In this document: positions 15,677 through 20,032 of the stretch, piece by piece
Position numbering within the stretch: position 1 is the first letter of the stretch
Layout of the letters: every line of letters begins with the position of its first letter
Source: Bradyrhizobium sp. CB3481
GTDB taxonomy: Bacteria > Pseudomonadota > Alphaproteobacteria > Rhizobiales > Xanthobacteraceae
Assembly (NCBI RefSeq): GCF_029714305.1
Contig: NZ_CP121647.1
Span: 2,934,501 to 2,998,500 of the forward strand
Direction: 5' to 3'
DNA length: 64,000 nt
Program-made: the position numbers and the translations under genes
The notes under the pieces: model-generated
What the model was told of the DNA's origin: nothing
Databases searched by the model: none
Seen by the model: the letters and a program-made list of their open reading frames with translations, nothing else

Positions 15677-15834
15677 ATTTAGACCAAAGCTGGCGGAGAG
15701 CTTGAGGTCCGCTTGTACGCTGATAGCGGCCCAAAAGTAGACAAGCCGGGATGTCCGTTGCGGGCCAAGAGGGTGCGTCGGCGCGAGAGCCAGCAGCTGG
15801 TGTTAAGTTGTCCGCTCTATGATACAATTTCATC

Positions 15835-16410
15835 ATGGCACAGCTTGCGACATCACTCTACGACCTCAGCGTTCCGACCTTCCTGCAGACCGCAAGGGCC
15901 GTCGGAGGCTTTCTCGATCGCACGACCACACATTGCGCCGAGACCGGGGCTGGCCTGGAAGAAGTTGTGAAGGCTCGCCTCTTCCCCGATATGGCACCTT
16001 TTCACTTCCAGATCGAAGCCCTGACGCATCATGCAGTATGGGGGATGGAGGCTGTGAAGACCGGCGTGTTCGCCCCACCGCCGCTGGTCGGCGTGATGCC
16101 GTTTGCCGACCTACGAACGATGGTCGGCCACGCAATAGTGGCGCTGGAAGCGTTCTCTTCCGATGAGGTCAATAGTTGGTCCGGCAAGAATCTGGATATC
16201 GAAATCTATCAGCCGCTCGACGTGGACAATCCCACAACTTCGGGCTGGGTCCCGCGGATATTGGCCCTCACGCCAGAGACTTTCCTCCTCTCGTACTCAC
16301 TACCCAACTTCTATTTCCATGCTGTGACCGCGTACAACATCCTGCGCACGCGGGGCGTGCCGCTTGGAAAATATCATTTCCAGGGACAGTTGCGCACCAG
16401 ACCGGTCTAA
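15835..16410 (+). CDS. DUF1993 domain protein
   Basis: 191 aa from ATG 15835. LYDLSVPTFLQTARAVGGFLDR at the N-terminus, LFPDMAPFHFQIEALTHHAVWGM in the middle and LPNFYFHAVTAYNILRTRGVPLGKYHF at the end are hallmarks of the DUF1993 family, helical proteins related to the DinB four-helix fold. No biochemical function is established. It stands alone between tRNA blocks and may be a passenger gene, like the aldo/keto reductase further on. Confidence 0.85.
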   Translation: MAQLATSLYDLSVPTFLQTARAVGGFLDRTTTHCAETGAGLEEVVKARLFPDMAPFHFQIEALTHHAVWGMEAVKTGVFAPPPLVGVMPFADLRTMVGHAIVALEAFSSDEVNSWSGKNLDIEIYQPLDVDNPTTSGWVPRILALTPETFLLSYSLPNFYFHAVTAYNILRTRGVPLGKYHFQGQLRTRPV

Positions 16411-16586
16411 GCCACCGGCGCATGCACTCTAATGGAGGCGAGTAGTCGGCTATCAGACCATGCATCTTGCCGACGGCATGCGCCCATAGATGCCCGCTCC
16501 GGGTCAAAATCCGAAAGCTCACATTGAGCGCAACTGGTCTGCTGTGCTCCCGGAAGCGGTCGTCCCATCCGGTCATTCATAAGTAC

Positions 16587-16611
16587 GCCCTGGTCTCGGG
16601 CCAACCAGGGC
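16587..16611. terminator. Hairpin between DUF1993 gene and second tRNA block
   Basis: Perfect 8-bp stem GCCCTGGT/ACCAGGGC with a 9-base loop, no T run. The remaining stretch 16411-16677 holds no gene I can support. Confidence 0.3.
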
Positions 16612-16677
16612 AACGATCGCGCCAGGCCGGATGTACGCCGGCGCCGCCGAGGAGTTTGCAGCCTTGGCACTCTTTAT

Positions 16678-16754
16678 CGCAGGCAGATCGGTTAGGCATC
16701 CATGCGGTCTCATAAGCCGCGTTGAGCCCGGTGCACCCCCGGGGCCTGCAACCA
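16678..16754 (+). tRNA. Initiator-like tRNA-Met(CAT)
   Basis: 77 nt. Acceptor CGCAGGC/GCCTGCA pairs except 1-72, which is C-A, the hallmark of bacterial initiator tRNA. The D-stem GAT/ATC has A11-T24, also initiator-specific. Anticodon stem GCGGT/GCCGC carries two of the three G-C pairs expected at 29-31/39-41, the third being T-G. Loop CTCATAA gives CAT. The T-loop TGCACCC departs from consensus (no T55, no A58). A73. Confidence 0.8.
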
Positions 16755-16758
16755 ATCT

Positions 16759-16843
16759 GGGTAACGTCAAGTCTGGGGACTGAGCGGGCCTGTAAAGCCT
16801 GCGCCTTTGTGCCTGCCTGGTTCGATTCCAGGGTTACCCACCA
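16759..16843 (+). tRNA. tRNA-Tyr(GTA)
   Basis: 85 nt, class II as expected for bacterial tRNA-Tyr. Acceptor GGGTAAC/GTTACCC, anticodon stem CGGGC/GCCTG, loop CTGTAAA (GTA), 14-nt variable region, T-stem CCTGG/CCAGG with TTCGATT, A73. The D-arm is short and atypical. Confidence 0.87.
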
Positions 16844-16848
16844 TCAAT

Positions 16849-16922
16849 GCGGACGTAGCTGGAAGGTCGAGCACCTGAGTGCCACTCAGGAGATTCGGTT
16901 TCGATTACCGACGTCCGCGCCA
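16849..16922 (+). tRNA. tRNA-Gly(GCC)
   Basis: 74 nt. Acceptor GCGGACG/CGTCCGC, D-stem GCT/AGC, anticodon stem CCTGA/TCAGG, loop GTGCCAC (GCC), T-stem TCGGT/ACCGA with TTCGATT. G73 rather than the T73 normally seen in bacterial tRNA-Gly. Confidence 0.88.
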
Positions 16923-16926
16923 TCCA

Positions 16927-17002
16927 GCCCAGTTAGCAAATCTGGTGATTGCACGCGTTTGAAGAACGCAGGAGGCCAGTTCAAATCTGGCGCTGGGCAC
17001 CA
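16927..17002 (+). tRNA. tRNA-Phe(GAA)
   Basis: 76 nt. Acceptor GCCCAGT/GCTGGGC, D-stem GCAA/TTGC, anticodon stem with 27-43 mismatch, loop TTGAAGA (GAA), T-stem GCCAG/CTGGC with TTCAAAT, A73. Confidence 0.9.
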
Positions 17003-17007
17003 TTTTC

Positions 17008-17079
17008 GGGGCAGGCAGCGGGCTGCAGTTGATCCTTGCAAGATCGACGTCCGGAGTTCGACTCTCCGTTGCTCCACCA
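17008..17079 (+). tRNA. tRNA-Ala(TGC)
   Basis: 72 nt. Acceptor GGGGCAG/TTGCTCC keeps G3-T70, the G3-U70 wobble pair that marks tRNA-Ala for AlaRS. Loop CTTGCAA gives TGC; T-stem CGGAG/CTCCG with TTCGACT; A73. The D-arm (GCAG/CTGC) is compressed. Confidence 0.87.
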
Positions 17080-17085
17080 TCTCAT

Positions 17086-17161
17086 TCCCGTCGAGCCATC
17101 TCGGTGAGGGCGCTCCGCTGTTAACGGAGGAAGGCACGTTCGAATTGTGCGGCGGGAGCCA
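17086..17161 (+). tRNA. tRNA-Asn(GTT)
   Basis: 76 nt. Acceptor TCCCGTC/GGCGGGA (T1-A72 as in E. coli tRNA-Asn), D-stem GCC/GGC, anticodon stem CTCCG/CGGAG, loop CTGTTAA, T-stem GCACG/TGTGC with TTCGAAT, G73. A better Asn candidate than the copy at 14196. Confidence 0.92.
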
Positions 17162-17255
17162 CTTCGGAACTGGACACTCCAAACCTGCTGTTTCTTGCGC
17201 TCGAAGCGGTGACGAGCATGCGCCGTGACCCGGTCTGATCTAGCTCGTCAAGGGC

Positions 17256-17600
17256 TTAGGCGCCAAGGAACCGGACGATGTGGTCGCAGAACGTACTCTC
17301 AGCTTCGTCAGCAACGAAGTGACCGCTGTCCTCGACGACGACGCCCACATGTCGGTCGCATCGCGGCGCGAGTTGCTGGGCGAGCTTGTCGCCGACGCTG
17401 TGGCGACCACCGATCGTCATCACCGGCATGATAAGCCGGCGATCAATTAACGAAGCCACCAGGGCGGCGTCGGCCTTGAGCGCCGGATAAAGGTTGAACC
17501 CGGCCGTCATCCCCCGGCTTTGCGTAATGCGAGGCGTATTCGGAGATCGCCTCGTCGGTCACCGCGTCCTTGCGATGAGACCACGACTTGATCTGAGCCG
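17256..17600 (-). pseudogene. Remnant of an alpha/beta hydrolase
   Basis: Two overlapping frames together give the C-terminal third of an alpha/beta hydrolase: one contains DEAISEYASHYAKPG, and the next (from about 17510) GFNLYPAL, then PVMTIGGRHSVG and the catalytic-His region VVEDSGHFVADE. The nucleophile half is absent and a frameshift lies near 17515. The upstream side is cut by the inverted repeat at 17613-17693. No function remains. Confidence 0.75.
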
Positions 17601-17612
17601 CGATATAGCTCG

Positions 17613-17693
17613 TAGGATGGGTTGAGCCCTTGCGAAACCCATCAAAGCGCCGCTCACAGAGCGATGGGTTTCGCAAGGGCTCAACCCATCCTA
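17613..17693. repeat. 31-bp-stem inverted repeat
   Basis: TAGGATGGGTTGAGCCC ... GGGCTCAACCCATCCTA: the arms of about 31 bases are perfect reverse complements around a 19-base centre. It separates the hydrolase remnant from the aldo/keto reductase and supplies the stop codon of the latter. It resembles dispersed palindromes of Bradyrhizobium genomes. Confidence 0.85.
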
Positions 17694-18563
17694 CATGCTG
17701 CCGGCAAGGCCATTTAGCTCGTCCATTGCATCGTCCGGTAAATCGAGTTCGGCTGCGGCGAGATTCTCGCGCAGATGCACGACGGACGAGGTGCCGGGGA
17801 TAGGGAGGATGTTGGGCGCGCGTCGAAGCAGCCAGGAAAGCGCTACCTGCATGGGTGTTGCACCGAGGCGAGCAGCGACATCGGTTAGAGTGGACGATTG
17901 CAGGGGAGTGAACCCGCCGAGCGGAAAGAACGGCACGTAGGCGATGCCGTCCCGGGCAAGGTCGTCGATCAAGGAGTCGTCAGACCTGTGGGCCAGATTG
18001 TATTGGTTCTGCACGCAGACGATCTTGCAAATCTTGCGTCCTTCCGCGACCTGCGTGGCGGTCACGTTGCTCAGTCCAATATGCCTTATCAGGCCCTGAC
18101 GTTGCAGATCCGCCAAGACGTTCAGCGGCGCTTCGATCGAGCCCTCGGCCGGACCATGCCGGTCGATCATGACGCGAAAGTTGACGACATCGAGTGCGTC
18201 GACCCCGAGATTGCTCAGATTGTCGTGGACCGCCTGGGTGAGCTCTTCGCGCGAGAAGGCCGGATTCCATGAAGCGTCCGCGCCACGCCGAGCCCCGATT
18301 TTGGTGTCGATGACGAGATCCTTGGGGTAGGGGTGCAGCGCCTCACGGATCAACTGGTTTGTGACATGCGGGCCGTAGAAGTCGGCGGTGTCGATATGGT
18401 TCACGCCCGATGCGATGGCCGCTCGCAGCACAGCCAATGCCGCGGCGCGATCCTTGGGCGGACCGAACACGTGGGGGCCAGCAAGCTGCATGGCACCGTA
18501 GCCAAGCCGCTTCACGCGGCGGTCTCCGAGGTCAAAGCTGGCAGTCGTGGCGGTGTTGGGCAT
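17691..18563 (-). CDS. Aldo/keto reductase
   Basis: 290 aa from ATG 18563. AKR features: LGYGAMQLAGPHVFGPPKDR, catalytic Asp/Tyr in HIDTADFYGP (about residues 56-65), Lys in DTKIGARR, and the NADPH-binding C-terminal segment LPIPGTSSVVHLRENLAA. It is NADPH-dependent carbonyl-reductase-like; the substrate is unknown. The last codons (GLAGSM) run into the inverted repeat, so the original C-terminus may have been trimmed. It is divergent from a LysR remnant, a pairing typical of regulator-target arrangements, and antisense to the tRNA genes around it. Confidence 0.88.
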   Translation of the reverse strand: MPNTATTASFDLGDRRVKRLGYGAMQLAGPHVFGPPKDRAAALAVLRAAIASGVNHIDTADFYGPHVTNQLIREALHPYPKDLVIDTKIGARRGADASWNPAFSREELTQAVHDNLSNLGVDALDVVNFRVMIDRHGPAEGSIEAPLNVLADLQRQGLIRHIGLSNVTATQVAEGRKICKIVCVQNQYNLAHRSDDSLIDDLARDGIAYVPFFPLGGFTPLQSSTLTDVAARLGATPMQVALSWLLRRAPNILPIPGTSSVVHLRENLAAAELDLPDDAMDELNGLAGSM

Positions 18564-18659
18564 AGGTCATCTCCATAAAACCGATGGTCGGTAGGTAGAC
18601 GTTGCCCGCGTGCTCGATAACTGGGTACAATCCGAACGGGTCGTTCGGAGAGGCGAACA

Positions 18660-18875
18660 GTGAAAATCGATCTGGGTGAACTGAACGCTTTTGTGACTGT
18701 CGCGTGGGCCGGAGGCTTCCGCGACGGAGCTCGGTCGAGCGGGCCAGTGCGCCAGGACTCAGCGAAGCGGTAACCAGGCTGGAAGCGCAACTCGGCGTCA
18801 GGTTGTTGAACGAACGACGCGGACCGTGGTGCCCACCGAGGCGGGGCCCCTCTTTCGAGGACTGACTGTCGACTT
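18660..18875 (+). pseudogene. Truncated LysR-type regulator remnant
   Basis: From GTG 18660 the reading starts KIDLGELNAFVTVA, then after frame changes RLEAQLGVRLLNER appears: the N-terminal helix-turn-helix of a LysR regulator with at least one frameshift. It stops directly at the next tRNA gene, and the effector domain is absent. It was probably the regulator of the divergent aldo/keto reductase before the array grew into it. Confidence 0.75.
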
Positions 18876-18950
18876 CCTGCCATCGTCTAGCGGCAAGGAC
18901 ACCCGGTTCTCAGCCGGTCGGCGCGGGTTCGAGTCCCGCTGGCAGTACCA
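18876..18950 (+). tRNA. tRNA-Glu(CTC)
   Basis: 75 nt. Acceptor CCTGCCA/TGGCAGT pairs except 1-72 (C-T). D-stem GTCT/GGAC, anticodon loop TTCTCAG (CTC), T-stem GCGGG/CCCGC with TTCGAGT. A73 where E. coli tRNA-Glu has G73. It starts inside the end of the LysR remnant. Confidence 0.87.
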
Positions 18951-18957
18951 TATCCAA

Positions 18958-19034
18958 CTTCCCGTAGCTCAACTGGATGAGTAGCGCGCTACGAACGCGA
19001 AGGTATGCAGGTTCGAGTCCTGCCGGGAAGGCCA
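18958..19034 (+). tRNA. tRNA-Arg(ACG)
   Basis: 77 nt. Acceptor CTTCCCG/CGGGAAG, D-stem GCTC/GAGT, loop CTACGAA (ACG, so A34 would need deamination to inosine), T-stem GCAGG/CCTGC with TTCGAGT, G73. The sequence is close to tRNA-Arg(CCG) at 15419 and may be a duplicate. Confidence 0.9.
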
Positions 19035-19042
19035 ATCATCAT

Positions 19043-19121
19043 CAGCGTGTAGGGGAGCCTGGCCGTCCCTACCTGCCTTGGAAGCAGGGGATCGGTGGTT
19101 CGAATCCACCCACGCTGACCA
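19043..19121 (+). tRNA. tRNA-Pro(TGG)
   Basis: 79 nt. Acceptor CAGCGTG/CACGCTG with C1-G72 and A73 as in bacterial tRNA-Pro. D-stem GGGG/CCCT, anticodon stem CCTGC/GCAGG, loop CTTGGAA (TGG), T-stem GGTGG/CCACC with TTCGAAT. Confidence 0.91.
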
Positions 19122-19125
19122 TCAT

Positions 19126-19199
19126 CGCGCGCTGACCGATCGGTTAGGTGACGGATTCTGAATCCGTTCAGACAGGTTCGATTCCTGTGCGCGCTGCCA
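19126..19199 (+). tRNA. tRNA-Gln(CTG)
   Basis: 74 nt. Acceptor CGCGCGC/GCGCGCT pairs except 1-72 (C-T); a weak first pair is also typical of tRNA-Gln. D-stem ACC/GGT, anticodon stem ACGGA/TCCGT, loop TTCTGAA (CTG), T-stem ACAGG/CCTGT, G73 as expected. Confidence 0.88.
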
Positions 19200-19203
19200 A
19201 TTC

Positions 19204-19278
19204 GGCCCTGTGGCGAAACAGGAACGCGGCGGTCTGCAAAACCGCTATGAGCCGGGGCAGCACCGGCCGGGGCCTCCA
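19204..19278 (+). tRNA. tRNA-Cys(GCA) with a non-canonical T-loop
   Basis: 75 nt. Acceptor GGCCCTG/CGGGGCC, D-stem GCG/CGC, anticodon stem GCGGT/ACCGC, loop CTGCAAA (GCA), and T73, the key CysRS identity base. T-stem GCCGG/CCGGC encloses GGCAGCA, the same GGCAG type as tRNA-Val(GAC), lacking T54, T55 and A58. Confidence 0.83.
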
Positions 19279-19282
19279 ACAT

Positions 19283-19358
19283 GTGCTCGTGGACCAACTG
19301 GATGGTCAGCCGTCTTCTAAACGGCCCTATGCTGGTTCGAGTCCAGCCGAGCGCGCCA
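19283..19358 (+). tRNA. tRNA-Arg(TCT)
   Basis: 76 nt. Acceptor GTGCTCG/CGAGCGC (one T-G), D-stem GACC/GGTC, anticodon stem GCCGT/ACGGC, loop CTTCTAA (TCT), T-stem GCTGG/CCAGC with TTCGAGT, G73. Canonical. Confidence 0.92.
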
Positions 19359-19372
19359 TCACCATCTGAATT

Positions 19373-19460
19373 GGAGAGTTGGCCGAGCGGCAAGGCAACG
19401 CGGTGCTAACGCGTCGAGTCCTCACGGGACGCACAGGTTCGATCCCTGTACTCTCCGCCA
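19373..19460 (+). tRNA. tRNA-Ser(GCT)
   Basis: 88 nt, class II. Acceptor GGAGAGT/ACTCTCC, D-stem GCC/GGC, anticodon stem ACGCG/CGCGT, loop GTGCTAA (GCT), 18-nt variable arm, T-stem ACAGG/CCTGT with TTCGATC, G73. Canonical, unlike the other two Ser tRNAs of the array. Confidence 0.93.
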
Positions 19461-19507
19461 TCCTACGAACGCCACGGGCGGGCCCGTCGCGATCGAAGCG
19501 GCTATTT

Positions 19508-19581
19508 GCGGGCTGGCGTAGTGGGCTGCGTGCCTGTCTTCCAAACGGGAGGTGCCGGTTCGATCCCGGCCGCCCGCGCCA
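19508..19581 (+). tRNA. tRNA-Gly(TCC)
   Basis: 74 nt. Acceptor GCGGGCT/CGCCCGC (7-66 mismatch), anticodon stem CCTGT/ACGGG, loop CTTCCAA (TCC), T-stem GCCGG/CCGGC with TTCGATC. The D-stem is weak. G73 instead of T73, as in tRNA-Gly(GCC) of this array. Confidence 0.87.
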
Positions 19582-19582
19582 A

Positions 19583-19659
19583 CCTGCCATCGCCTGGTGC
19601 CAAGGGCACAGCGCTTTCAACGCTGGACTTCACGGGTTGAACTCCCGTTGGCAGGACCA
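19583..19659 (+). tRNA. tRNA-Glu(TTC)
   Basis: 77 nt. Acceptor CCTGCCA/TGGCAGG, D-stem GCC/GGC, anticodon stem CAGCG/CGCTG, loop CTTTCAA (TTC), T-stem ACGGG/CCCGT. The T-loop is TTGAACT (C56 replaced by G). A73. It follows the preceding tRNA by a single base. Confidence 0.87.
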
Positions 19660-19679
19660 AATTACAAGACCAGATCTTT

Positions 19680-19756
19680 GGGCGCGTCGCCAAGCTGGCC
19701 AAGGCGCCGGATTTTGATTCCGGTTACCGCAGGTTCGAGTCCTGCCGCGCTTGCCA
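19680..19756 (+). tRNA. tRNA-Gln(TTG)
   Basis: 77 nt. Acceptor GGGCGCG/CGCGCTT with two G-T pairs at 1-72 and 2-71, D-stem GCC/GGC, anticodon stem CCGGA/TCCGG, loop TTTTGAT (TTG), T-stem GCAGG/CCTGC with TTCGAGT, G73. Confidence 0.9.
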
Positions 19757-19762
19757 ATTCCT

Positions 19763-19837
19763 CGCGGGGCCTCGGCAGGGAAGGGGCCGGCTCTCATAAG
19801 GCTGGAGTGGCGGGTTCGACCCCCGCACCCGCGACCA
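19763..19837 (+). tRNA. tRNA-Met or tRNA-Ile2(CAT)
   Basis: 75 nt. Acceptor CGCGGGG/ACCCGCG (7-66 mismatch, 1-72 paired, so not an initiator), anticodon stem CGGCT/GGCTG, loop CTCATAA (CAT), T-stem GCGGG/CCCGC with TTCGACC, A73. Whether C34 becomes lysidine (Ile) or stays Met cannot be read from the sequence. The D-arm is poor. Confidence 0.83.
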
Positions 19838-19879
19838 TTTCCTGTCGCCAGCTACGCGGCAGGTGACCATTCAATCTTT

Positions 19880-19954
19880 CCTGACTTCGTTCAATGGCAG
19901 GATGCTCGGTTGTGGACCAGGAGATGCGGAGTTCGATTCTCCCAGTCAGGACCA
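19880..19954 (+). tRNA. tRNA-His(GTG)
   Basis: 75 nt. Acceptor CCTGACT/AGTCAGG, anticodon loop TTGTGGA (GTG), stem with a 29-41 mismatch, T-stem with a 49-65 mismatch, T-loop TTCGATT. The base before position 1 is T and position 73 is A, so the usual G-1:C73 pair required by HisRS is absent. Confidence 0.83.
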
Positions 19955-19957
19955 GAT

Positions 19958-20032
19958 ACCGGCTTAGTTCAGTGGCAGAACGCGGGCCTCCAAAACCCGA
20001 TGTCGACTGTTCGATTCAGTCAGCCGGTGCCA
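19958..20032 (+). tRNA. tRNA-Trp(CCA)
   Basis: 75 nt. Acceptor ACCGGCT/AGCCGGT, D-stem GTTC/GAAC, anticodon loop CTCCAAA (CCA) with a 31-39 mismatch, T-stem GACTG/CAGTC with TTCGATT, G73 as expected for Trp. Its last 13 bases overlap, antisense, the stop-codon end of the xanthine-dehydrogenase-like gene. It is the last tRNA of the array. Confidence 0.9.

Larger units (their letters stand above)
13418..20032 (+). other. tRNA gene array (33 tRNA genes, all 20 amino acids)
   Basis: All tRNA genes read on the plus strand, mostly with 3-10 base spacers and an encoded CCA. There are four blocks: 13418-14822, 15419-15676, 16678-17161 and 18876-20032. Between them lie an HNH nuclease, a DUF1993 protein, an aldo/keto reductase and gene remnants on both strands. 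Anticodons cover every amino acid, including an initiator-like CAT and two further CAT tRNAs. Thr is represented only by the separated first gene. Structural oddities are described under single genes. Similar arrays are known on mobile elements and phages of other bacteria, so this is probably an acquired module; no transfer gene is visible in it. Confidence 0.9.

Noticed and set aside
15677..15834. Further tRNA between tRNA-Ser(CGA) and the DUF1993 gene
   Set aside because: I found no acceptor pairing with a CCA end or an anticodon arm in this stretch.
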